Below, piece by piece: positions 1-7,867 of a stretch of 64,000 bases of DNA (position 1 is its first letter; each line of letters begins with the position of its first letter). The DNA is from Jannaschia rubra (GTDB lineage Bacteria > Pseudomonadota > Alphaproteobacteria > Rhodobacterales > Rhodobacteraceae), in the NCBI RefSeq assembly GCF_001403735.1, contig NZ_CXPG01000022.1:39211-103210 (forward strand), written 5' to 3'. Under the pieces are notes generated by a model. That model was not told the DNA's origin and searched no databases. It was given only the letters and a program-made list of their open reading frames with translations. Position numbers and translations under genes: made by a program.

Positions 1-2
1 AC

Positions 3-566
3 GGCCAGGATCTTGCCGCGCAGCGCGAGGCTCTGATCGCCCTCGGCGTGCCGGAGGATCGTATCTATACCGATGAGGGGATGACCGGTACGAACCGCGC
101 CCGCCCTGGTCTTGGCCAAGCCCTTGCCGCCGTGCGGGAGGGCGACACCTTCGTGGTGCCCAAGCTTGATCGGCTCGCCCGCTCCGTCCCCGACGCCCGC
201 GCCATCGCCGACGAGTTGGAGAAGCGTGGGGTGAAGCTCGCCTTGGGCCCTTCCGTCCACGACCCCACCGATCCGATGGGGCGGATGTTCTTCAACATCC
301 TCGCCACCTTCGCCGAGTTCGAGGCGGACCTGATCCGCATGCGGACCCGCGAGGGCATGGCGGTGGCAAAGTCCAAAGGGAAACTGAAAGGCAAGAAGCC
401 CAAGCTGTCGGACCGCCGGCAGGCCGAGCTGCGACGGATGTACGACACCGAGGAGTACTCGATCTCCGACCTCGCGGAGGTCTTCGCCGTGTCGCGGCCG
501 ACGGTCTACCGGGTGCTGGCCCGGACGAAGGCGGGAGGGGCAGGGGCCGCGGGCGGAGTTGGGTGA
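3..566 (+). CDS. Serine recombinase (resolvase/invertase), N-terminus outside the window
   Basis: The frame is open to the left edge, so the annotated start and the catalytic serine lie outside the window. Visible in order are the rest of the resolvase catalytic domain (YTDEGMTGTNRARPGL, then KLDRLARS and the FAEFEADLI helix) and a C-terminal helix-turn-helix (SISDLAEVFAVSRPTVYRVL). These are the features of Tn3-type resolvases and DNA invertases, which cut and rejoin DNA at short res sites. Its position next to the mer genes suggests that it belonged to a mercury transposon or to a plasmid multimer-resolution system. No transposase or terminal inverted repeat is visible here, so which of the two is open. 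Confidence 0.9.
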   Translation, partial: GQDLAAQREALIALGVPEDRIYTDEGMTGTNRARPGLGQALAAVREGDTFVVPKLDRLARSVPDARAIADELEKRGVKLALGPSVHDPTDPMGRMFFNILATFAEFEADLIRMRTREGMAVAKSKGKLKGKKPKLSDRRQAELRRMYDTEEYSISDLAEVFAVSRPTVYRVLARTKAGGAGAAGGVG

Positions 567-700
567 ACACCTTCGAGCGGTTCGCGAACGTCGCTGCGGA
601 CGTCCCGCATGGGTTTAGACCCCGCCATGAGCCCGTCGCGGAAGGGTGGAAACAACCCTACTGGAACGCCGTTCGCAGACCGCGACGTTTCACTTCGTGA
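563..700 (+). CDS. Possible 45-residue ORF overlapping the resolvase stop
   Basis: A GTG overlaps the resolvase stop (GTGA) and opens a 45-codon frame rich in Arg, Pro and Phe (VNTFERFANVAADVPHGF...). I do not recognise it. The overlap is suggestive of coupling, but no ribosome-binding site or domain supports it. It may be non-coding or a remnant of a longer gene. Confidence 0.25.
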   Translation: MNTFERFANVAADVPHGFRPRHEPVAEGWKQPYWNAVRRPRRFTS

Positions 701-728
701 TCGCCTTGGGGCGCACTTTACCGAACCG

Positions 729-1157
729 TCACCCGTCCATCAGCGCGTCGATCACGGCGCAATCCGGGACCTGCTCTCCAGAGCATCGCGCCGAGACGTC
801 CGCAAGCGTCCGCTCGAGCCGCCGCAGCTCCGCGATGCGGGCGCGGACGCTCTCCAGATGGCGCAGCGTCGTTTCGCGCACCTCGGCGCAGGTGATGCGC
901 TCGCCGTCGACCAGAGACAGCAGGCCGCGCACCTCCTCGATCGTCAGGCCCAGCCGCCGGGCGCGGCCGATGAAGCCGAGGCGGCGGACGTCCTCCTCCC
1001 CGTAGAGGCGGTATCCGTTCGGACCCCGGTCGGGCTCGGGCATGAGGCCCGCATCCTCGTAGTAGCGCACGGTCTCGATCCCGCAGCCGGCACGGTCGGC
1101 GAGGCCCTTGCGGGTGAGGGGGCGGCCGGGGGAGGGGCTCGCAGCCGTGTCGCGCAT
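729..1157 (-). CDS. merR: MerR mercury-responsive regulator
   Basis: 142 residues: N-terminal winged HTH (ETVRYYEDAGLMPEP), long dimerisation helix and C-terminal metal loop. Cys90, Cys125 and Cys133 match in position and spacing the three Hg(II) ligands of classical MerR (82, 117 and 126 in Tn501). It is transcribed away from merTFA across an 84-bp gap that holds a promoter with the 19-bp spacer typical of MerR control. Family knowledge: apo-MerR represses and Hg-MerR untwists this promoter to activate it. The extended N-terminus (about 12 residues before the HTH) is slightly longer than usual. Confidence 0.9.
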   Translation of the reverse strand: MRDTAASPSPGRPLTRKGLADRAGCGIETVRYYEDAGLMPEPDRGPNGYRLYGEEDVRRLGFIGRARRLGLTIEEVRGLLSLVDGERITCAEVRETTLRHLESVRARIAELRRLERTLADVSARCSGEQVPDCAVIDALMDG

Positions 1158-1171
1158 CGTCGTCTCGCTCC

Positions 1172-1202
1172 TTGACCCTGTAGCTGGTGCAGACCCTACA
1201 TC
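1172..1202 (+). promoter_or_regulatory. mer operon promoter with 19-bp spacer (MerR operator)
   Basis: TTGACC at 1172-1177 and TACATC at 1197-1202 are separated by exactly 19 bp, the over-long spacer that marks MerR-activated promoters. The spacer holds an imperfect dyad centred on CTGTAGCTGGTGCAG. It lies between merR and merT and reads towards merT. Confidence 0.75.
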
Positions 1203-1241
1203 ACCTTGCGAACAGGATCGAGAGACACCGGACCCGCCGAC

Positions 1242-1667
1242 ATGCCCCCCGACGCCGCCCCCGCCGACGCGCCGTGCGAACCGGCCCTGAACGGCCCCGC
1301 CTTGCTCGGGATCGGGGGCGCCGGGCTGGCGGCGCTGCTGTCGGCTTCCTGCTGCGTGCTGCCGCTGGCGCTGTCGCTCGTTGGGCTGGGCGGGACATGG
1401 CTGACAGTGCTGGGCCCGTTCGTCGTCTGGCGCGTGCCGATCCTGGTCGCGGCCGGCCTCGTCCTCGCGGTCGCCTGGATCGTGATGGCCCGCCGGGGAC
1501 TGCGCCGTGTCCGCCCCCGCGCCCTCGTCGTCGCGGGGCTGGCGACCGTCTCGCTCGGCCTCGCCGCGACGACGCCGCTCTGGGAGCAGGGGGCGCAGCG
1601 GGCGCTCCTCGACCTCTACTACGCGCGCCTGGATGCACGGGCGTCGGATGCGGAGGCAATGCCATGA
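1242..1667 (+). CDS. merT: MerT-like mercuric ion transport protein
   Basis: About 141 residues from the ATG at 1242; a TTG at 1206 would add 12 residues and sits very close to the promoter. Three hydrophobic segments are visible. The first carries a vicinal cysteine pair, Cys37-Cys38 (ASCCVLPLAL), which in MerT takes Hg(II) and passes it into the cytoplasm. The second loop cysteine pair of classical MerT is absent. No merP follows, so periplasmic capture must be done by another protein or not at all. Its stop overlaps the merF start (ATGA). Confidence 0.82.
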   Translation: MPPDAAPADAPCEPALNGPALLGIGGAGLAALLSASCCVLPLALSLVGLGGTWLTVLGPFVVWRVPILVAAGLVLAVAWIVMARRGLRRVRPRALVVAGLATVSLGLAATTPLWEQGAQRALLDLYYARLDARASDAEAMP

Positions 1668-1882
1668 GCGACAACAAGCTTCTCGGGATCGGGCTCGTCG
1701 GCACGGTCATCGCCGCCCTGTGCTGCTTCACGCCGGTCCTCGTCGTCCTCCTTGGCGCGGTCGGGCTGTCCGCCATGCTCGGCTGGCTCGACTACGTGCT
1801 GCTGCCCGCGCTCGGGCTCTTCCTCCTTCTGACCCTCTACGCCCTCTGGCGGCGGAGCCGTCGCATGAAAGGCACGTCATGA
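1664..1882 (+). CDS. merF: MerF mercury transport protein
   Basis: 72 residues, two membrane segments, with the vicinal pair Cys20-Cys21 in CCFTPVLVVLLGAVGLSAM followed by LDYVLLPALGLF, the hallmark sequence of MerF. It overlaps merT upstream and merA downstream by 4 bp each, so the three genes are translationally coupled. MerF moves Hg(II) across the inner membrane to MerA. The usual C-terminal second cysteine pair is missing. Confidence 0.88.
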   Translation: MSDNKLLGIGLVGTVIAALCCFTPVLVVLLGAVGLSAMLGWLDYVLLPALGLFLLLTLYALWRRSRRMKGTS

Positions 1883-3285
1883 CCGATACCTACGATCTCG
1901 CCGTGATCGGCGCGGGCTCCGCCGGCTTCTCGGCCGCCATCACCGCCGCCGGGGAGGGGGCGAAGGTCGCGCTCGTCGGGCACGGCACCATCGGGGGGAC
2001 CTGCGTCAACGTCGGCTGCGTGCCGTCGAAGACGATGATCCGGGCGGCCGAGGCGCTGCACGCCGCCCGCGCCGCCGGGCGCTTTCCGGGGCTGCACGGC
2101 GAGGCCGCGCTGACCGACTGGTCCGCGCTCGTGGGGGCGAAGGACGATCTGGTCGAGACGCTGCGGCAGTCGAAGTACGCCGACCTCCTCGCCGACTACC
2201 CGAGGGTGGACTACCGCGAGAGCCGCGCGCGCCTGGGCAATGGGGGACTGGTGCTTGAGGGCGGGGATCGCCTGTCCGTCGGACGGGTCGTCATCGCCAC
2301 CGGATCGCGCCCGGCCATGCCGGACGTGCCGGGCCTGGGCGACGTGCCGTTCCTCGACTCGACCGCCGCCCTCGCGCTCGAAGAACGGCCGCGGTCCCTG
2401 ATCGTGATGGGCGGAGGCTACATCGGGTGCGAGCTGGCGCAGATGTTCGCCCGGCTGGGCGTGGAGGTCGCGCTCGTGACCCGCTCGCGCCTGTTGCCCG
2501 AGGCGGAGCCGGAGGTCTCGGAGGCCCTGACCCGCTACCTGCGAGACGAGGGGATCGCCGTGCATGACGGGCTGACCTACGACCGGGTGAATCGGACGCC
2601 GGATGGCGTGGCCCTGCGCCTGCGGACGAACGCCGGCGAGGACCGGAGGCTCGCCGCGCAGCATCTCGTCGTCGCCACGGGCCGGGTGCCCAACTCGGAC
2701 GGAATGGGGCTGGACGCGGCCGGCGTCGCGCTCGCCCCCCGGGGCGGGATCGAGGTCGACGACCGCCTGCGCACGACGCGGGACGGCACCTATGCGGCGG
2801 GCGACGTCACCGGCCGCGACGCCTTCGTCTACATGGCGGCCTACGGTGCCAAGCTTGCCGCGCTCAACGCGCTGAACGGCGACGCGCACCGCTACAGCAG
2901 CGAGGCGATGCCCTGGGTCGTCTTCACCGATCCGCAGGTCGCGGGCGTGGGCTTGACCGAGGCGGCGGCACGGGCCAAGGGGATCGACGTGCGCACCTCT
3001 GTGGTGCCGCTCGACCACGTGCCGCGCGCGCTCGCCGCCCGCGACACGCGCGGTCTGGTCAAGCTGGTCGCCGAGCGTGGCACAGACCGCCTGCTCGGCG
3101 CGCAGATCATCGCCCCCGAGGGCGCGGACGCGATCCAGACCATGGTGATGGCGCTCAAGGCGCGCATGACCGTGGCCGAGCTGGGCGAGACGATCTTCCC
3201 CTACCTGACCACCGTCGAGGCCTGGAAGCTCGCCGCGCAGAGCTTCGACCAGGACGTCGCCAAGCTGTCCTGCTGCGCGGGTTGA
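1879..3285 (+). CDS. merA: MerA mercuric reductase (short form, no HMA domain)
   Basis: 468 residues. It reduces Hg(II) to volatile Hg(0) with NADPH. FAD motif GAGSAG near residue 11; redox disulfide Cys42/Cys47 in GGTCVNVGCVPSK; NADPH motif GGGYIGCELAQ; second FAD motif (T)YAAGDVTG; and the MerA-specific C-terminal pair Cys465-Cys466 (SCCAG) that delivers Hg to the active site. The C-terminal FPYLTTVEAWKLAAQ helix is typical. The N-terminal heavy-metal-associated domain found in Tn21/Tn501 MerA is absent. The ATG at 1879 overlaps the merF stop. Confidence 0.95.
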   Translation: MTDTYDLAVIGAGSAGFSAAITAAGEGAKVALVGHGTIGGTCVNVGCVPSKTMIRAAEALHAARAAGRFPGLHGEAALTDWSALVGAKDDLVETLRQSKYADLLADYPRVDYRESRARLGNGGLVLEGGDRLSVGRVVIATGSRPAMPDVPGLGDVPFLDSTAALALEERPRSLIVMGGGYIGCELAQMFARLGVEVALVTRSRLLPEAEPEVSEALTRYLRDEGIAVHDGLTYDRVNRTPDGVALRLRTNAGEDRRLAAQHLVVATGRVPNSDGMGLDAAGVALAPRGGIEVDDRLRTTRDGTYAAGDVTGRDAFVYMAAYGAKLAALNALNGDAHRYSSEAMPWVVFTDPQVAGVGLTEAAARAKGIDVRTSVVPLDHVPRALAARDTRGLVKLVAERGTDRLLGAQIIAPEGADAIQTMVMALKARMTVAELGETIFPYLTTVEAWKLAAQSFDQDVAKLSCCAG

Positions 3286-3296
3286 AGGAGAATCCA

Positions 3297-4652
3297 ATGA
3301 CCAAGACGTACGATCTCGTGGTCCTCGGCGTCGGCATGGCCGGCCTCACGGCCGCCAACCGATGCGCCCGGGAGGGCTGGTCCGTCGCGGTGGTCGATCC
3401 GCTTCCCTATGGCGGCACCTGCGCGCTGCGCGGCTGCGATCCGAAGAAGATGCTGCGCCGCGGGGCCGAGGTGATCGAGGCCGCCCGCATGATGGCAGGG
3501 CTCGGCCTGCGCGAGGGCGACCTGACGATCGACTGGGCCGAGCTGATGGCACACAAGCGCAGCTTCACCGACGCCGTGCCGGGCAAGATCGAGGGCGGTC
3601 TGGACGACAAGGGCGTGGCGACCCTGCAGGGCCCCGCCCGCTTCACGGGCGAGCGCACGCTCGACGTCGACGGCCGCGCGATCGAGGCCGGGCACGTCCT
3701 GATCGCCACGGGCCAGCGCCCGCGCGACCTGGGCGTGCCGGGGGCGGAGCTGGCGACGGACTCGACCGACTTCCTGGAGTTGGACGAGCTGCCCCGACGC
3801 ATCGTGTTCGTGGGCGGCGGCTACGTGTCGATGGAGTTCGCGCACATCGCCGCACGGGCGGGCGCGGAGGTGACCGTCGCGGACAGGGGCGAACGGCCGC
3901 TGAAGGCCTTCGATCCCGACCTCGTGGACGCGCTGGTCGCGCACTCGCGCGGGGTCGGCATGCGCTTCGAGACGGGCGCCGAGCTGCTGGGGATCGAACG
4001 GCGGGGAGCGGACCTCGTGGCACGCCTCGCGCGGGCGGGCGAGGGGTTCGAGGTCGCGGCCGACCTCGTCGTGAACGGCGCGGGCCGGGTGCCCGAGATC
4101 GACGGTCTGAACCTCGACGCGGCGAATGTGGCGCACGGGCCGAAGGGCGTCACCGTGACCGAGCACCTCCGCTCGACGACGAACGAGCGCGTGTTCGCCG
4201 CCGGCGACGCCGCCGACACGGCCGGCCCGCCGCTCACGCCCGTCGCCGTGCACGAGGGCAAGGTCGCGGCCTCCAACATGATCCGCGGCGACCGCATGGT
4301 GCCGGACTATCGCGGCGTCCCAAGCGCGGCCTTCACCTTGCCCGAGATCGTCCGCATTGGCCTGAGCGAGGATGAGGCGCGCCAAGGCGACCGCGAGGTC
4401 CGGGTGGCGGCGAACGACACCTCCGGCTGGTACTCCAACCGCCGCGTCGGTGCATCGGTCGGCATGACCAAGGTCATCACCGACGCCGAGACGGACGAAA
4501 TCCTGGGCGTCCACCTCCTCGGGCACCACTACGCGGAGGCGGCGAACCTGTTCGGGCTGGCCATGCGCTCGGGCCTGAAAGCGCGCGATCTCAAGCGGAT
4601 GATCGCCACCTACCCGACGGTCGGCTCCGACGTCGGCGCGATGCTCGGGTGA
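3297..4652 (+). CDS. FAD/NAD-dependent disulfide oxidoreductase, glutathione-reductase fold
   Basis: 451 residues from the ATG at 3297, preceded by GAAGGAG. It has a GVGMAG FAD motif, a redox pair Cys42/Cys47 (GGTCALRGCDPKK), a GGGYVSMEFAH NAD(P) motif, FAAGDAADT and a C-terminal dimerisation domain. The His-Pro that serves as base in glutathione and lipoamide reductases is replaced by Tyr-Pro (IATYPTVGSD, about residue 439), and there is no C-terminal Cys pair, so it is neither a normal glutathione reductase nor a second MerA. Its place directly behind merA suggests a thiol-redox job during mercury stress. Substrate unknown. Confidence 0.8.
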   Translation: MTKTYDLVVLGVGMAGLTAANRCAREGWSVAVVDPLPYGGTCALRGCDPKKMLRRGAEVIEAARMMAGLGLREGDLTIDWAELMAHKRSFTDAVPGKIEGGLDDKGVATLQGPARFTGERTLDVDGRAIEAGHVLIATGQRPRDLGVPGAELATDSTDFLELDELPRRIVFVGGGYVSMEFAHIAARAGAEVTVADRGERPLKAFDPDLVDALVAHSRGVGMRFETGAELLGIERRGADLVARLARAGEGFEVAADLVVNGAGRVPEIDGLNLDAANVAHGPKGVTVTEHLRSTTNERVFAAGDAADTAGPPLTPVAVHEGKVAASNMIRGDRMVPDYRGVPSAAFTLPEIVRIGLSEDEARQGDREVRVAANDTSGWYSNRRVGASVGMTKVITDAETDEILGVHLLGHHYAEAANLFGLAMRSGLKARDLKRMIATYPTVGSDVGAMLG

Positions 4653-4701
4653 CGCGCCCCGATGCCCGATCGGGCAGGCGGCTGATGAAGGAGACGACGG
4701 C

Positions 4702-4836
4702 ATGATGACCGACGGATGCATGATGGACGGGATGGGGGCGATGATGGGCGTCATGGGGGCCGGGATGCTCCTGGTTACCCTCGTGCTCGTCGGGATCGGC
4801 TTTGGGATTGGATACGCGGTGGCCAAGCGGCGCTAG
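4702..4836 (+). CDS. 44-residue Met-rich single-span membrane peptide
   Basis: Starts MMTDGCMMDGMGAMMGVMGA, continues as one hydrophobic helix (LLVTLVLVGIGFGIGYAV) and ends AKRR. A GAAGGAGA ribosome-binding site lies about 8 bp upstream. Nine Met and one Cys lie in or just before the helix on the presumed periplasmic side. A 46-residue gene of the same design is at 31215-31355 in the copper operon. Function unknown; a metal-sensing or chaperoning membrane peptide is an inference. Confidence 0.6.
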   Translation: MMTDGCMMDGMGAMMGVMGAGMLLVTLVLVGIGFGIGYAVAKRR

Positions 4837-4879
4837 GGCCATCAAGGCGTTCCGTTCGGACCGTTCCAACGAGTCTGCA

Positions 4880-5671
4880 TCACTGGATTATCCCCACGAG
4901 CGGGATCAGCACGCCGAGCAGTATGGGCTGGTGCACGAGGTAGATCGCGAGGCTGTGCCGGCCGAGCCAGGCCATCCACCGCGCGGCGCGCCCATCCATC
5001 GGCCGTGCCCGAAGTGCCCAGCCCTGCACGAGGGCCAGGCGCGTGGAGGCCATGCCGAGCAGCGTCAGTCCGATCCATGGGAAGACGGGGACGAAGTCGT
5101 TGCTGGGCGGGGGCGCGACCGCGAAGCCGGTCCATGCCAGCCAGCGCGAGTCGAACGCCGACGACGTCCAAACGAAGCCGAGGGCGTAGGCTACGAGGCC
5201 GAGCAGGGCGATGGCGGCGGTGGGCAGGCGCAGCGCAAGGGCGCCGACGAGGCTCGCCACCGCGATGGCATGCAGGATGCCGTAGTAGACGAAGGTCTCC
5301 GGGAATGCGGCACGGGTCACGAGCGTGATGGCGAGCGCCGCCGCGAACAGCACGGCGAGGCGCCGCAGGAATGCGCGCCGCCGGAACCCGCCAGTTGACG
5401 CCAGCACTAGGCTTACCCCGACCAGCGCCATGAAGGTGCCGGCGAGCGTGCGACCGAACAGCAACCACCACGGATGGGATGCGATCCAGGCGGGGATGAC
5501 GCCGAGAAAGGCGAGGTCCCAGACGAGGTGGAACAGCACCACGCCCGCGATGGCGATGCCGCGCACGACGTCGACGACGTCGAGCCGAGGGAGCGCGGAC
5601 GAGCGAACGGCCGCCTCCCGCACCGACGACGCGCGAGCGCCGGCAGAGAGTTCATTGGATCGTCGGGTCAT
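4880..5671 (-). CDS. DUF1624 / heparan-alpha-glucosaminide N-acetyltransferase-like membrane protein
   Basis: 263 residues with about seven hydrophobic segments. RLDVVDVVRGIAIAGVVLFH near the N-terminus and LFHLVWDL are signatures of the DUF1624 (HGSNAT catalytic) family, predicted to transfer acyl groups across the inner membrane. The C-terminal SLAIYLVHQPILLG matches acyltransferase-3-like proteins. The ATG at 5671 was preferred to one at 5701 because the block B copy has exactly this length. Last gene of an operon that begins with the transglutaminase-like protein. Substrate unknown. Confidence 0.75.
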   Translation of the reverse strand: MTRRSNELSAGARASSVREAAVRSSALPRLDVVDVVRGIAIAGVVLFHLVWDLAFLGVIPAWIASHPWWLLFGRTLAGTFMALVGVSLVLASTGGFRRRAFLRRLAVLFAAALAITLVTRAAFPETFVYYGILHAIAVASLVGALALRLPTAAIALLGLVAYALGFVWTSSAFDSRWLAWTGFAVAPPPSNDFVPVFPWIGLTLLGMASTRLALVQGWALRARPMDGRAARWMAWLGRHSLAIYLVHQPILLGVLIPLVGIIQ

Positions 5672-5707
5672 GTCGTTCTGACGTAGCAGGCCTAAGCGCA
5701 TGACGGC

Positions 5708-6094
5708 TCAGCCTGATGCGCCGGCGGCCCCGACCCCTGAAGCGGCCCAAGCGATCGCGGCCTCGCGCTCCTCCGGCGCGAAGCAGCGCAGCTCGGCGCG
5801 GGTGAGCGGGTCGCCCGCCTTTGTGGCCCATTCGATCCACGTCTCGTCGGCGACGAGCGCCACGCGCGCGAAGTCGCCTGCGTGCCGCGCGTCGAGCTTC
5901 ATGTCCGCCCACAGCGCCGACGAGCTCTCGTAGCCCTCGAACGCGCCCATCAGGATCACGAGCGCCGGCCGGTCGTGCCGGGCGACCTGCCGGTCGATCC
6001 AGGCGTGCATCTCGTCCAGGTCGCGCTCGGACAGCTTGCCCGCGCATGCCAGCGCGACGACCCCCGGCGCGTCGATCGTGACGTCCTTCCACAT
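5708..6094 (-). CDS. STAS/SpoIIAA-like small protein
   Basis: 128 residues from an ATG with a good GGGAGAAGGACA leader; an in-frame extension upstream is a shadow of the CDF gene. MWKDVTIDAPGVVALACAGK, then ALVILMGAFEGYESS and ADMKLDARH, follow the alternating strand/helix pattern of SpoIIAA-like (STAS/SEC14) domains, small cytoplasmic proteins of mostly unknown role. It sits between the CDF transporter and the DUF1624 protein in one operon. The block B copy has the same length. Confidence 0.65.
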   Translation of the reverse strand: MWKDVTIDAPGVVALACAGKLSERDLDEMHAWIDRQVARHDRPALVILMGAFEGYESSSALWADMKLDARHAGDFARVALVADETWIEWATKAGDPLTRAELRCFAPEEREAAIAWAASGVGAAGASG

Positions 6095-6110
6095 TGTCCT
6101 TCTCCCTATC

Positions 6111-7025
6111 TCACCCGTGCCCGTAACGCTCGGCGTCCTCGTGCTTATGGTCCGAAGGCTCGAACTCCAGCGTCGAGTGCGCGATGCCGAACCGCTCCTC
6201 CAGCCGACCCTTGATCGCGCGCTTGATGTCCTCGACCTCGTCCCAGCGAGCGTCCGGGACGACGACATGAGCGTCGAGCGCGGCCGCGTGCTCGCCCATC
6301 TGCCAGAAATGCGCGTGGTGGACCTCCGCCACGCCGTCCACCTCCTCGGCTGCCGCGATCACCGCGTCGGTGTCGACGTCCGGCGGGCTGCCCAGCATCA
6401 GCGTGCGGATCGGCCCGCCGATCTCGGTCAGCGCGAGCCAGAGGATGTAGGCAGCGATGCCGATGGTGATGGCCGGGTCCACCCAGTAGAGGTCGTAGAG
6501 CAGGATCAACGTGCCGCCCACGATCACGGCGACCGAGGCCAGCGCGTCCGACAGGTTGTGCAGGAAGAGCGCGCGGATGTTCACGCTGCCCTTCTGCATC
6601 GAGTAGGTCAGCAGCGCCGTCAGCGTGTCCACGGCAAGCGCCACGCCACCCAGGATCACCACCGTCCAGCCCGCGACCTCCGAGGGCTCGATCCATCGCA
6701 TCACGCCCTCGTAGAGGAGGTAGACGCCGATCAGGACCAGCGAAGTGTAGTTGATGAGCGCCGCCACAATCTCGACGCGGCCGTAGCCGAAGGTCATCTT
6801 CGCATCGGCCGGGCGGCGCGCGATCTTTCGCGCCCCGAAGGCGATGACCAGCGAGGCCATGTCCGAGAAGTTGTGGATGGCGTCGGCGATCAGCGCGAGG
6901 CTGCCCGACAAGATGCCGCCCACGATCTGCGCGACGGTGAGCAAGCCGTTCGCCCAGATGGCGACGGCGACCCGGCGGTCGCCGGAGGCGGGGTCGATAT
7001 GGGCGTGGCCGTGGTCGTGGGGCAT
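6111..7025 (-). CDS. Cation diffusion facilitator (CzcD/ZitB-like Zn/Cd exporter)
   Basis: 304 residues: His-rich start (MPHDHGHAHID), six membrane segments, then a cytoplasmic ferredoxin-like C-terminal domain ending in His/Glu. The two metal-site motifs are intact: His51...Asp55 (HNFSD) in the second helix and His156...Asp160 (HNLSD) in the fifth. This is the HxxxD pattern of Zn/Cd-proton antiporters of the inner membrane. Second gene of an operon driven by the MerR-type promoter at 7826-7856, so expression is probably induced by Zn, Cd or Pb. Confidence 0.92.
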   Translation of the reverse strand: MPHDHGHAHIDPASGDRRVAVAIWANGLLTVAQIVGGILSGSLALIADAIHNFSDMASLVIAFGARKIARRPADAKMTFGYGRVEIVAALINYTSLVLIGVYLLYEGVMRWIEPSEVAGWTVVILGGVALAVDTLTALLTYSMQKGSVNIRALFLHNLSDALASVAVIVGGTLILLYDLYWVDPAITIGIAAYILWLALTEIGGPIRTLMLGSPPDVDTDAVIAAAEEVDGVAEVHHAHFWQMGEHAAALDAHVVVPDARWDEVEDIKRAIKGRLEERFGIAHSTLEFEPSDHKHEDAERYGHG

Positions 7026-7043
7026 GACGGTTCCTCGGATGCC

Positions 7044-7796
7044 TCAGGCCGGGCGCTGCGCATGCGCGTGGCCGGGGATGGCGGGAATTCGGCCCGCCCG
7101 GATGCGGCGCACGCGGGCGTTCATCCAGTGCCGGATCGCGTGACGATAGAGCAGGCCGCGCAGGAAGCCGAAGGCCTGGCCATGGGCGGCGTAGAAGGCA
7201 TCGGGCGTGTCGAAGAGACCGAGATCGTCCTCAATGCCCGTGCGCTGGATGTAGGTGTCGTCCCCGGTCCAGGCGACGGGCGGGCGCGACAGGCAGTCCG
7301 TGCCCGCGCCGTAGCCGCAGAGCGCCTCTCGCTCGCCTCCGAACCGGTCCTGCAACGCCTTCAGGAATTCGCCGTCCAGGATGAAGCCCTCGAGGTTCAC
7401 CCAGCGGCCCCCATCCGCGATCTCGACCCACGAATGCAGGATGCGGTCGGGCGCGATCGGGTAGACGGCTTCCGGCACGACGCCGCGCTGGAGCGCCTTG
7501 TGGATCGTGAAGCCGTGCAGGCGGCACGGGATGCCCAGAGCCCGCAGCAGCGCCATCAGGAGGGTGCCCTTGGTGTTGCACTGCCCGTAGCCGTCGGCGA
7601 GCACCCGGCTCGCCGGGATGTCGTCGGCGCGGTTGTAGCCGAAGGCGATCTCGTCCCGCACGAAGTCGTAGGCCGTGCCGATGCGGTCATGCGCGGACAG
7701 GGCGCGCCAGCCGCGCGCGTCGATCAGCGCGGTGATGGCCGGATGGCCGTGATCCAGAAGCGGCGTGGCCGCGAGCAAGGGATCAGCGGGGGGCAT
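7044..7796 (-). CDS. Transglutaminase-like cysteine protease-fold protein
   Basis: 250 residues. Catalytic-type Cys73 in GYGQCNTKGTLLMALLRALG and His121 in ILHSWVE match the Cys and His of the microbial transglutaminase-like (TgpA/SirR) fold; the third residue is probably in the following WVNLEG strand. There is no signal peptide, so it should be cytoplasmic. First gene of the operon with the CDF exporter, which makes metal-dependent processing or thiol chemistry possible, but no substrate can be named. Confidence 0.75.
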   Translation of the reverse strand: MPPADPLLAATPLLDHGHPAITALIDARGWRALSAHDRIGTAYDFVRDEIAFGYNRADDIPASRVLADGYGQCNTKGTLLMALLRALGIPCRLHGFTIHKALQRGVVPEAVYPIAPDRILHSWVEIADGGRWVNLEGFILDGEFLKALQDRFGGEREALCGYGAGTDCLSRPPVAWTGDDTYIQRTGIEDDLGLFDTPDAFYAAHGQAFGFLRGLLYRHAIRHWMNARVRRIRAGRIPAIPGHAHAQRPA

Positions 7797-7825
7797 AGGA
7801 ACTCTCCTCGAATCGTCTGTCGAGG

Positions 7826-7856
7826 AGCGTAACAGCTACAGCAACTGTAGATTCAA
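7826..7856 (-). promoter_or_regulatory. MerR-type promoter/operator for the transglutaminase-CDF operon
   Basis: On the minus strand TTGAAT (7856-7851) and TACGCT (7831-7826) are 19 bp apart. The spacer holds the perfect dyad CTACAG-TTG-CTGTAG (7836-7850). The equivalent site in block B is at 44065-44095. The likely regulator is the ZntR/CadR-like protein at 8891-9319. Confidence 0.8.
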
Positions 7857-7867
7857 GCCATGCTATT

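Noticed and set aside
4664..4675. GCCCGATCGGGC palindrome before the Met-rich peptide
   Set aside because: Only 12 bp and without T-tract; such palindromes occur by chance in GC-rich DNA and it sits close to the ribosome-binding site.
3201..4826. A long open frame on the minus strand opposite the FAD oxidoreductase gene (over 500 codons)
   Set aside because: Arg/His/Pro-rich composition, no domain, no ribosome-binding site; the plus strand has a clear oxidoreductase. Typical antisense opening in GC-rich DNA.
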